Positions 44,951-53,071 of a stretch of 64,000 bases of DNA are shown one piece after another; within the stretch, counting starts at the first letter, position 1, and the number at the start of each line of letters is the position of its first letter. Source of the stretch: an uncultured Bacteroidales bacterium (lineage in GTDB: Bacteria; Bacteroidota; Bacteroidia; Bacteroidales; Bacteroidaceae); assembly GCA_937995875.1 (NCBI GenBank), contig CALKIW010000189.1, positions 22,630-86,629 on the forward strand, given 5' to 3'. A program made the position numbers and the translations under genes. The notes beneath the pieces were generated by a model that worked only from the letters and a program-made list of their open reading frames with translations, ran no database searches and had not been told where the DNA came from.

Positions 44951-45973
44951 ATGCTGAGATTTGATGCTCCTATATATTTGTGGTTGCTCCTGATAATCCC
45001 CGTCTTGGTGATGATGAGGATGTTTGTGAATCACAGACAGAAGAAACGCCTGAAGAAGTTTGGCGATCTCGAACTTCTGAAAGCACTGATGCCCAATGTG
45101 TCAAGATTCCGCCCGATGGTGAAGTTTGGCCTGTTGTTGGGAGCTTTGGCCGTTCTTATTTTGATGTTGGCGCGTCCGCAGATGGGGACGAGAATTTCAC
45201 ACGAGAAGCGCAATGGCATCGAGGCCATCATTTGTATGGATATTTCAAACTCGATGAAGGCTGAGGACGTTGCGCCCAGTCGGTTGGACAAGAGCAAGAT
45301 GCTCGTAGAAAATCTGACCGAGAATTTCACCAACGACAAATTGGGATTGGTGGTGTTTGCAGGTGATGCTTTTGTGCAGTTGCCCATCACGAGTGACTAC
45401 GTATCGGCCAAAATGTTTCTCCAAAACATAGACCCTTCGCTCATAGCGACACAGGGAACTGATATTGCGAAAGCCATTACCTTAGGGATGCGCAGCTTTA
45501 CCCAACAGGATAAAATCGGCCGAGCCATCATCATCATTACCGACGGCGAGGACCACGAAGGCGGTGCGATGGAGGCGGCGCGTGAGGCTCGCAAGAAAGG
45601 AATCAACGTCTTTATACTTGGTGTGGGCAGCACGAAGGGAGCACCCATACCAGTGGGCGACGGAGGATATATGGCCGATGCATCGGGGCAAACCGTGATG
45701 ACGGCGCTCAACGAGCAGATGTGCCGGGAAGTGGCTAAGGCCGGTAGTGGCACATACATTCATGTGGACAATACGTCGGATGCACAGAAACAGCTCAACG
45801 ACGAATTGACAAAGTTGCAGAAGGGCGAGACCAGTTCTGTGATATATAGCGAATATGACGAACAGTTTCAGGCTTTTGGCATCCTTGCCATCCTGTTGCT
45901 CATAGCAGAAATATGTGTGTTGGAAGCGAGAAATCCGCTTTTGAAGAACGTGAGACTGTTTAAAAAGAAGTGA
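44951..45973 (+). CDS. batB: VWA domain protein BatB
   Basis: Inner-membrane VWA protein of 340 residues, paralogous to BatA: helices about 8-22 and 55-75, VWA domain about 90-300, C-terminal helix about 305-325. MIDAS DxSxS in ICMDISNSMKAED and a second acidic motif in ITDGEDHEGG. It lies 50 bases after batA, and its stop is followed within 9 bases by the ATG chosen for batC. Confidence 0.9.
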   Translation: MLRFDAPIYLWLLLIIPVLVMMRMFVNHRQKKRLKKFGDLELLKALMPNVSRFRPMVKFGLLLGALAVLILMLARPQMGTRISHEKRNGIEAIICMDISNSMKAEDVAPSRLDKSKMLVENLTENFTNDKLGLVVFAGDAFVQLPITSDYVSAKMFLQNIDPSLIATQGTDIAKAITLGMRSFTQQDKIGRAIIIITDGEDHEGGAMEAAREARKKGINVFILGVGSTKGAPIPVGDGGYMADASGQTVMTALNEQMCREVAKAGSGTYIHVDNTSDAQKQLNDELTKLQKGETSSVIYSEYDEQFQAFGILAILLLIAEICVLEARNPLLKNVRLFKKK

Positions 45974-45981
45974 ATGATTTC

Positions 45982-46674
45982 ATGAACATATTGAAATATA
46001 TATTGATAATGTTTGCCTTGATGGCAGGTTTACAGACGGCGGATGCGCAGACCGACCGGCAGCATATCCGTAATGGCAACAAGCACTATCGTGAGCAGAA
46101 CTTTGCCAAGGCTGAAACGGAATATCGGAAAGCTCTGGGACGCAACAGTCGAAACCCACAGGCAATGTACAATTTGGGTTGTGCCCTGATGCAACAGCAG
46201 AAAGATTCGGCTGCCATTGTGCAGTTTGAGCAAGCTGGAAAGAGCGAGAAGGCTCGCATACGAAAGGCTATGGCCTATCATAATATAGGTGTAATATGTC
46301 AGAAACACCGACTCTACGGTGAGGCGATAGAGGCATACAAGGAAAGCCTGCGCAACAATCCGACTGATCACGAAACTCGATACAATCTGGCTTTGTGCAA
46401 GCATCTGGCTAAAAATCAGCCGAAAAATAACGAAAATAAGAACAAGAAGAACGATAAAGGAAATAATAAAGACAAGAAAAAGAATCAGAAAGACAAGCAA
46501 GGTCAAGATCAGGATCCCAATAAGAACAAGCCGGAGCAGCCTAAGGAACGGATGAGTAAGGAGAATGCCGAACAGCTGCTCAACTATGCGATCCAGGAAG
46601 AAAAGGCGACGCAACAGCGTATGAAGCAACAACAGCAACAGCCGCAACGTCGTCGCTTGCAGAAGAATTGGTAA
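45982..46674 (+). CDS. batC: TPR protein BatC
   Basis: Exported TPR protein of 230 residues. Signal peptide MNILKYILIMFALMAG, cleaved after TADAQ. About three tetratricopeptide repeats (25-140), then a highly charged, Lys/Asn-rich low-complexity region (about 145-190), then a Gln-rich end (QQQQQPQRRRLQKNW). A GTG at 45970 would extend it and overlap batB, but the ATG at 45982 directly begins the signal peptide and is preferred. Confidence 0.88.
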   Translation: MNILKYILIMFALMAGLQTADAQTDRQHIRNGNKHYREQNFAKAETEYRKALGRNSRNPQAMYNLGCALMQQQKDSAAIVQFEQAGKSEKARIRKAMAYHNIGVICQKHRLYGEAIEAYKESLRNNPTDHETRYNLALCKHLAKNQPKNNENKNKKNDKGNNKDKKKNQKDKQGQDQDPNKNKPEQPKERMSKENAEQLLNYAIQEEKATQQRMKQQQQQPQRRRLQKNW

Positions 46675-46684
46675 ATCAGAATCT

Positions 46685-48517
46685 ATGACACGTAATACAT
46701 TATATATATTCATTTCATGGTTATGTCTCCTATTCGGCATCACCGAAATACAGGCACAAATATCGGTGTCGGTGCCCTCGCGTGTCTCTACGGGTGAGAA
46801 TTTCCGGCTTTCATATACCATCAACACACAGGATGTTGATGATTTCCGAGCCGGCGACATCCCCAGCGGTCTGGAATTAATAGCAGGACCGTACACTTCA
46901 CAACAGTCGAGCTATCAGATGGTGAATGGACACACGAGCAGTTCCTCGTCTATCACTTTCACCTATACGCTCTATGCTGAAAAGCCGGGCACCTATACCA
47001 TCCCCGCTGCACACGCTAAAATCAAGGGGAAGGCAGTTTCATCACAGTCGGTCAGGGTGACGGTGTCAGGACAGGCTCGCAGAAATGCTAACGGTGCGCC
47101 ACAGATGCATCAGGATGATGACGGCTTTGGGCAGATGCGAAGTTCGGGCTCCGCAATCTCCGGCAAGGACCTGTTCATCAAGGTTTCCGCCAACAAACAC
47201 CGCGTGCATGAGCAGGAACCGGTGTTGCTCACCTATAAGGTATATACCCTTGTAGACCTCACCCAGCTTGAAGGCAAGATGCCCGACCTGACGGGTTTCC
47301 ATTCGCAGGAAGTGCCTTTGCCACAGCAAAAGAGTTTCAAGGTGGAGCGGGTGAATGGGCGTCCTTACCGTACAGTAACGTGGAGCCAATATGTGATGTA
47401 TCCCCAAATGACCGGTAAACTTGAGGTGCCGAGCATCACTTTCAAAGGCATTGTGGTACAGCAGAATCGTGCTGTAGACCCATTCGAAGCCTTCTTTAAC
47501 GGTGGCTCCGGATATGTTGAAGTGAAAAAGAATATTGAGGCACCGGGAGTAACCATACAGGTAGACCCGCTTCCTGAGAAGCCGGCCGGTTTTTCCGGAG
47601 GAGTTGGCCGCTTTAACATATCGGCCCAACTGAACAAAACGAAGGTGAAAGCGGGCGACCCCATCACCATGCGTATCGTAGTGAGCGGAGTGGGAAACCT
47701 GAAACTGATCAAGCTTCCTGAGATAAACTTCCCCAAGAACTTCGACCGATACGATCCAAAGATAACCGACAAGACCAAGCTCACCGCCAACGGGGTGGAA
47801 GGAAACATGGTCTATGATATCTTGTTTGTACCCCGTTCGCAGGGCAACTATACTATTCCCGCCGTGAACTTCGTCTATTTTGATGTACATTCGGACAGTT
47901 ACAAGACGGTTAAGACCAACCCCATTGACATCGTCGTAGACAAGGGAGACGGCAGAAATACAAGCGAAAACTATGAGAGTGAGAAGGATAACGACATTCG
48001 CAATATCAAGACAGGCGTGATAAATCATTATGGCACCAACAGGCAGTTTGTCGGTAGTGCTGGCTATTGGATTAGCCTGTTGCTTCCGCTCTTAGCTTTT
48101 GTGCTCTTGCTGATCATCTTCCGCAAACGTGCTATGGACCACGCAGATATCATCAATATGCGACAAAAGAAGGCAGACAAGATAGCCCGCAAGCGTTTGA
48201 GAAAGGCCAACCAGCTGATGCGTCAAGGCAAGGGCGAGGAGTTCTACGACGAGGTTTTACGTGCGCTTTGGGATTATGTAGGCTATAAACTCAATATGCC
48301 CGTCGAAAAACTGTCGCGCGAAAACATAGCGGAGACATTCATGAAGCATGAAGTTCGTCAAGACACCATCGACAATTTCCTGTCCGCATTAGATACTTGT
48401 GAGTTCGAACGCTACGCTCCCGGCGATGTTGCCGGAAATATGGAAAAGACCTATTCCACGGCCGCCATCGTGATCAGCGAGATAGAAGACGTAATGAAAA
48501 AGAAGCGCAAACTATGA
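46685..48517 (+). CDS. batD: BatD family protein
   Basis: Envelope protein of 610 residues. Signal peptide ends in IQAQ (25). Several beta-sandwich repeats (about 28-430) with the family pattern VPSRVSTGENFRLSYTINTQ at the start. A transmembrane helix (about 460-480) leads to a cytoplasmic helical region (490-610). Sits 10 bases after batC and overlaps batE by four bases (ATGA), so the two are translationally coupled. Confidence 0.92.
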   Translation: MTRNTLYIFISWLCLLFGITEIQAQISVSVPSRVSTGENFRLSYTINTQDVDDFRAGDIPSGLELIAGPYTSQQSSYQMVNGHTSSSSSITFTYTLYAEKPGTYTIPAAHAKIKGKAVSSQSVRVTVSGQARRNANGAPQMHQDDDGFGQMRSSGSAISGKDLFIKVSANKHRVHEQEPVLLTYKVYTLVDLTQLEGKMPDLTGFHSQEVPLPQQKSFKVERVNGRPYRTVTWSQYVMYPQMTGKLEVPSITFKGIVVQQNRAVDPFEAFFNGGSGYVEVKKNIEAPGVTIQVDPLPEKPAGFSGGVGRFNISAQLNKTKVKAGDPITMRIVVSGVGNLKLIKLPEINFPKNFDRYDPKITDKTKLTANGVEGNMVYDILFVPRSQGNYTIPAVNFVYFDVHSDSYKTVKTNPIDIVVDKGDGRNTSENYESEKDNDIRNIKTGVINHYGTNRQFVGSAGYWISLLLPLLAFVLLLIIFRKRAMDHADIINMRQKKADKIARKRLRKANQLMRQGKGEEFYDEVLRALWDYVGYKLNMPVEKLSRENIAETFMKHEVRQDTIDNFLSALDTCEFERYAPGDVAGNMEKTYSTAAIVISEIEDVMKKKRKL

Positions 48518-49296
48518 TACGATACCAAAAACAGATAGGAGCTGCCCCCGTTTGGCGAATATTCCTATTATTATATATGTTGCTTTCCGTGCCCTTTGCT
48601 TCTTTTGCAGTAACGAAGCAAGCGGCTGATGCAGCCTACAAGAAAGGCAACTATCAACAGGCCATCACCGATTACCGCAACATATTGAAGCAACGGAAAT
48701 CGGCCGATGTATATTACAATCTGGGCAATGCCTACTTCCGATCAGACAGTATCACGATGGCCATTCTGGCCTATGAACGTGCCTTGCTGTTATCGCCGGG
48801 CGATAACGATATACGCTTTAACTTGCAGTTTGCCCACTCTAAGACAATAGACAAACTTGCACCGGAAAGCGAGGTTGTTTTCTCCACGTGGTATCGCAGC
48901 ATCGTCAATTTCACCAGTGCCGATTCGTGGGCTATTGTCAGCATTGTTTCGGTGGTCCTTGCCTTGATACTTATGTTAGTCTATCTCTTTGTGCCACAGC
49001 TTTTATGGCGCAAGGTGGGCTTTTTCGGTGCCTCATTTTTCATTATCATCTTCGGTCTTTCGACACTTTTTGCATGGTCACAGCACAATGCCTTTGCCAA
49101 CCGAAAGGGCGCAATCATCATGGTATCGTCCGTGAATGTGAAGAAAACACCGGTGCAGAATGGTGAAGATGCCTTCATTCTTCACGAGGGCACCCGCGTG
49201 GAAGTCACCGACAGCAGCCTTCCGGGATGGAAGGGTGTACGCCTGTCCGATGGCAGAGAAGGATGGATACCGACCTCCAAACTGGAGATGATTTAA
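48514..49296 (+). CDS. batE: TPR/SH3 protein BatE
   Basis: Membrane protein of 260 residues. An N-terminal hydrophobic segment is followed by two or three TPRs (about 35-110), two transmembrane helices (about 135-160 and 170-190), and an SH3-like domain (about 205-258, VNVKKTPVQNGEDAFILHEG). Last of the Bat genes; its ATG overlaps the batD stop. Followed after 18 bases by the PAP2 gene. Confidence 0.9.
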   Translation: MIRYQKQIGAAPVWRIFLLLYMLLSVPFASFAVTKQAADAAYKKGNYQQAITDYRNILKQRKSADVYYNLGNAYFRSDSITMAILAYERALLLSPGDNDIRFNLQFAHSKTIDKLAPESEVVFSTWYRSIVNFTSADSWAIVSIVSVVLALILMLVYLFVPQLLWRKVGFFGASFFIIIFGLSTLFAWSQHNAFANRKGAIIMVSSVNVKKTPVQNGEDAFILHEGTRVEVTDSSLPGWKGVRLSDGREGWIPTSKLEMI

Positions 49297-49314
49297 CGCG
49301 AATAATACCCAGCG

Positions 49315-50010
49315 ATGACAATAGAAAACCTGATAGAGATTGACCGGAACATCCTCATGTGGTTTAATGGTAGCGACTCCCTGTTTCTTGACCGTCTCAT
49401 GGATATGCTCACTTGGGGGTTTACATGGACGCCTCTATATATTGCCCTGTTTTATCTTGTGGTGAAAAACAATGAGACCATGTCTCAAATTGTCTTGGCG
49501 ATGGGTTGCGCCGCACTATGCATTGTGCTTGCCGACGGTGTGGCCGACGGCATTGTGAAGCCCCTTGTGGGTCGTCCCCGCCCGGCCATGGACCCTTATA
49601 TCAAATACATGGTCCACGTTGTGGATAACCATCGCGGCTCAGGTTTCAGTTTTTTTTCTGCCCATGCTGCCAACACCATGTCGTTGGCCGTGTTCTTCAG
49701 TCTGTTGGTGCGTAACCGGTTGTTCAACACGGTAATGGTGCTTTGGTCGCTGCTCAACTGCTGGACACGCCTTTACTTGGGCATGCACTATCCTTCCGAC
49801 ATACTTTGCGGACTGCTTTGGGGAGCCATTTCCGGTATCATCAGCTACTGGGTGTTCTATAAGGTCTATTTCAAGGTAAGTCCAAAAATCAACTATATTT
49901 CCTCGAAATACACGCGTACGGGCTATGCGATTGCCGACATAGACGTTGTCATGTTGGTCATGGCGGCCATTCTGGTGGTAGTCACGCTGCTTGCACTTTT
50001 CGTGTATTGA
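49315..50010 (+). CDS. PAP2 family phosphatase
   Basis: Inner-membrane acid phosphatase-like protein of 231 residues with about six helices. The three PAP2 motifs are present: KPLVGRPRP (near 83), FFSAHAANT (near 113), and RLYLGMHYPSDILCG (near 155). Members dephosphorylate lipid phosphates such as undecaprenyl or phosphatidylglycerol phosphate; which one is not clear. It follows batE closely and is probably co-transcribed, with queA 30 bases further on. Confidence 0.9.
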   Translation: MTIENLIEIDRNILMWFNGSDSLFLDRLMDMLTWGFTWTPLYIALFYLVVKNNETMSQIVLAMGCAALCIVLADGVADGIVKPLVGRPRPAMDPYIKYMVHVVDNHRGSGFSFFSAHAANTMSLAVFFSLLVRNRLFNTVMVLWSLLNCWTRLYLGMHYPSDILCGLLWGAISGIISYWVFYKVYFKVSPKINYISSKYTRTGYAIADIDVVMLVMAAILVVVTLLALFVY

Positions 50011-50040
50011 CGACGATAACTAAACATTCAAGATTGAATC

Positions 50041-51306
50041 ATGGATACAAAACACATTCACATTTCCGATTATAACTACGAACTTGCCGACGAACGCATC
50101 GCCAAGTTCCCCTTGCCCCAGCGCGACCACAGCAAACTTTTGATCTATAAACAGGGCGAAGTTTCCGATGACGTCTTTTACAATCTTCCCAACCACTTGC
50201 CGCAAGGCGCGCTGATGGTGTATAACAACACGCGGGTGATTCAGGCCCGTATGCACTTTCGTAAGGAGACGGGAGCGCTCATCGAGGTTTTTCTCATGGA
50301 GCCGGCCCAACCTGCCGACTACGAACAGATGTTTCAGTCTACCGAAAATTGCAGTTGGCTCTGCATGGTGGGCAATCTGAAAAAATGGAAAGAAGGCTCG
50401 TTGAAGCGCAGTTTTGAGATCAAGGGTGAGAAACTGATGCTCACGGCCACGATGGATCGTAGCAAGACTGCCGAGAAAAGCGGAGGCACCAATTATTGGA
50501 TAGATTTTCAGTGGAACAACCGCCGTATCAATTTTGCCGACATTTTGGAGGCCGTCGGAGAGTTGCCCATCCCTCCCTATCTCAACAGGGAAACACAGGA
50601 GAGCGACAAAACCACTTATCAAACCGTCTACTCGAAAATCAAAGGCAGTGTTGCTGCGCCTACCGCAGGCCTGCATTTCACGGACGATGTGCTCAATGCC
50701 ATCGATGCAAGAGGCATCACACGCGATGAGGTGACGCTCCATGTGGGGGCGGGAACGTTTCGTCCCGTGAAGTCGGAAACGATAGACGAGCACAATATGC
50801 ACACGGAATACATTGTCGTCCATCGCCACACGATCGAACGCTTGCTCGATCACGACTGTCGGGTTATTGCCGTAGGCACCACGAGTGTGCGCACGCTTGA
50901 GAGCCTGTATTATATGGGTGTGAAGCTGGCCACGCATCCGGACTTGGCAGAGGACGATTTGCACGTTGGTCAATGGGCGCCTTACGATTTGCCCCACGAT
51001 GAGCAGGGATTGGTGCTGGTCGATGACAAGCCCGTCACAATCAAGGCTGCCATTCAGAATTTGTTGGACTATCTCGACCGCGACAGCCTTGATACCCTGC
51101 ACTCCAGTACCCAAATTATCATCGCGCCGGGCTATACCTACAAGATTGTGAAGATGCTCATCACGAACTTTCATCAGCCCCAGAGCACATTGCTGCTACT
51201 GGTCAGTGCGTTTCTGAAGGGCGATTGGCGCAAGGTGTACGACTATGCGCTCAGTCACGATTTCCGTTTCCTGAGCTACGGCGACTCAAGTTTGCTGATT
51301 CCATAA
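50041..51306 (+). CDS. queA: S-adenosylmethionine:tRNA ribosyltransferase-isomerase
   Basis: Cytoplasmic queuosine-synthesis enzyme of 421 residues that transfers the ribosyl part of SAM to preQ1 in tRNA. Signatures: FPLPQRDHSKLLIY near the start, MVYNNTRVIQAR, VAAPTAGLHFTDDVL, VTLHVGAGTFRPVKSE, and the C-terminal ITNFHQPQSTLLLLVSAFL. It is longer than the roughly 350-residue proteobacterial enzyme because of insertions around residues 90-170, which I believe is usual in Bacteroidetes. Confidence 0.95.
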   Translation: MDTKHIHISDYNYELADERIAKFPLPQRDHSKLLIYKQGEVSDDVFYNLPNHLPQGALMVYNNTRVIQARMHFRKETGALIEVFLMEPAQPADYEQMFQSTENCSWLCMVGNLKKWKEGSLKRSFEIKGEKLMLTATMDRSKTAEKSGGTNYWIDFQWNNRRINFADILEAVGELPIPPYLNRETQESDKTTYQTVYSKIKGSVAAPTAGLHFTDDVLNAIDARGITRDEVTLHVGAGTFRPVKSETIDEHNMHTEYIVVHRHTIERLLDHDCRVIAVGTTSVRTLESLYYMGVKLATHPDLAEDDLHVGQWAPYDLPHDEQGLVLVDDKPVTIKAAIQNLLDYLDRDSLDTLHSSTQIIIAPGYTYKIVKMLITNFHQPQSTLLLLVSAFLKGDWRKVYDYALSHDFRFLSYGDSSLLIP

Positions 51307-51457
51307 ACTGTTTTGGGATAGGGAAATAGGGTGAGTAGAACACTCCAATTCGCTCCTTGTTTGTTCAAAAAACAATGTTTCGCCTTGTCGCGGAGTTCAG
51401 GAGTGATTGTCGCTCATACCGTATTCTCTGCATCCCCACAATAAAAAGATATATAAA

Positions 51458-52681
51458 ATGAAAATAGGTGATAAAGTAAGTTTCCTTAATGAGGTTGGCG
51501 GTGGGACCATTGCCGGCTTTCAGGGAAAAGACATTGTTTTGGTAGAGGATGAGGACGGATTCCAAATCCCGGTGAAGAAGAACGAGGTAGTTGTGAGCCA
51601 AAGTGCTGACTACAACACGTCGGGTATGGTCAAGGGACAACTCTCGAAAACGGGCAAACGCCCCGCAAACGCTTTCGACGACGTAGACAGACGCTCTGTC
51701 AGTGCCATGCTGCGCGATGGGCAGGACGAGGATGTGGATATGTCGGTAGAAGACACGGTAGACGACAGCCAAGAGGTGACGTTTCGGGCCAAACCGCAAG
51801 AACGCAAAGGCGGAGACAACTTGTCCGCCTATCTTGCTTTTGTGCCGATAGACGACAGGAGCGCTGCCAACCCCCGTTATGAGGTTTATTTGATTAACGA
51901 CAGCAATTATTATATGCGCTTTGCCTGTTCTGTGGCTTCCGGCGCACAGTGGTCGTTGAAGGTCGATGGCGAAATTGAGCCAAACACTAAGACCTTTGTC
52001 GAAGAACTCACCCGCGAAGAGGCTGGGCAGTTGGGTCGGGTGGCCGTGCAACTCATGGCTTACAAGCGTGACGGTGCTTTCGAAATCAAGCCTACCATAG
52101 ATGCTATGCTACGCATTGACGCTTTGAAATTCCATAAGATTCATACCTTCCGAGTCAATCCGTTCTTCGATGAGCCATCTTTGTTGTACACGATAGTGGA
52201 AAACGACAAGACCGAACGGCCGCGCGACGTTGATGCCGAAGAACTGAAACAGGGCATGTTTAAGGACGCCAGACAGCCCGAATCGGATGAACAACCCTTT
52301 TCCAAATACCGTCCTTCGCAGCTTGTCGGCCGATATGCGGACAATCAGCGCAAGGGCAATAAGAAAAACTCGCCCTATATGCAGCAGCGCGGATTAGACG
52401 ATGCAGTGGTGGTGGACCTCCATGCCGAGCAAATACTCGACTCTACCAAAGGCATGAATCCCGGCGAGATATTGGAGTATCAACTCCAAGTTTTTCGGGA
52501 AACGCTGAACAAGTTGGCTTCAAAGAAGGGGCAGAAAGTGGTGTTCATTCATGGAAAGGGAGAAGGAGTGCTTCGTCGTGCCGTTATCAATGAACTGAAA
52601 TACAAATACAAACCGTACACCTATCAGGATGCCTCGTTTCAGGAGTTTGGATATGGAGCCACGATGGTAACAATCAGATAG
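51458..52681 (+). CDS. DUF2027 / Smr domain protein
   Basis: Cytoplasmic protein of 407 residues. From the start (MKIGDKVSFLNEVGGG) it has a small N-terminal barrel of the DUF2027 type, an acidic linker, a middle beta domain (about 125-260), and a C-terminal Smr domain (about 315-407) with DLHAEQI and VFIHGKGEGVLRRAV. Smr domains bind or nick branched nucleic acids (as in MutS2), or act on stalled ribosomes. The frame is open from 51407, but the ATG at 51458 begins the family-standard sequence. Confidence 0.88.
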   Translation: MKIGDKVSFLNEVGGGTIAGFQGKDIVLVEDEDGFQIPVKKNEVVVSQSADYNTSGMVKGQLSKTGKRPANAFDDVDRRSVSAMLRDGQDEDVDMSVEDTVDDSQEVTFRAKPQERKGGDNLSAYLAFVPIDDRSAANPRYEVYLINDSNYYMRFACSVASGAQWSLKVDGEIEPNTKTFVEELTREEAGQLGRVAVQLMAYKRDGAFEIKPTIDAMLRIDALKFHKIHTFRVNPFFDEPSLLYTIVENDKTERPRDVDAEELKQGMFKDARQPESDEQPFSKYRPSQLVGRYADNQRKGNKKNSPYMQQRGLDDAVVVDLHAEQILDSTKGMNPGEILEYQLQVFRETLNKLASKKGQKVVFIHGKGEGVLRRAVINELKYKYKPYTYQDASFQEFGYGATMVTIR

Positions 52682-52722
52682 ACGAGCATTCGATAAGAAT
52701 TGCAAGCAGGTCTGATGAGCAT

Positions 52723-52850
52723 GACAGGTGATTTCGCACGGAACTGATGACGGTGTCAGGTAAATCAGAACGTATGATTTCATGATGACAGGTAAATCGG
52801 AAAACAACAATCAAAACAGACAAGTGATTCCTGGAAGAGGCACCGAAAAA
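52723..52850. repeat. Four-copy 32-bp-period array upstream of nadE
   Basis: A motif of about 12 bases, GACAGGTRAWTC, starts at 52723, 52755, 52787 and 52819, exactly 32 bp apart (variants GTCAGGTAAATC and GACAAGTGATTC). The roughly 20 bases between are not conserved. Spacing of three helical turns would place protein sites on one face of the DNA. Confidence 0.7.
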
Positions 52851-52860
52851 TCGGACGCTC

Positions 52861-52970
52861 TGCGGTTACTATCTAATGGCTCTGCGGTTAAGGCCTAATC
52901 GCAACGCGGTTAAGCCTTAACGGCAACGCGGTTAGGCCTTAACCACACCGCCGATAGGCCCTAACCGCAG
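52861..52970. repeat. Tandem 22-bp repeat array, five units
   Basis: Units start at 52861, 52883, 52905, 52927 and 52949, all exactly 22 bp. This array is closest to consensus: TGCGGTTAAGGCCTAATCGC, CGCGGTTAAGCCTTAACGGC, CGCGGTTAGGCCTTAACCAC, CGCCGATAGGCCCTAACCGC. Several units are near-perfect palindromes. The element leader seen with other copies is not evident here. Confidence 0.88.
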
Positions 52971-53071
52971 GGGGGTATGAATAGGCTGAGCTTCTGAAGG
53001 CGGAAAATCACCGGTAGAGAATGCTGTTTGGCAGCGAAAGTGTGAGTTGGGATGATTAAAAATATAACAAT

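Larger units (their letters stand above)
52682..53071. other. Intergenic region with two tandem repeat arrays ahead of nadE
   Basis: No gene lies here. A four-copy array with a 32-bp period (52723-52850) is followed by a five-copy 22-bp array (52861-52970). About 100 bases without visible features lead to the nadE ATG. No clear -7 box was found. Confidence 0.65.

Noticed and set aside
52723..52970. Possible CRISPR array upstream of nadE
   Set aside because: Only a 12-base motif recurs in the 32-bp series, with imperfect copies, and the 22-bp units have no spacers. No cas genes lie in the window.
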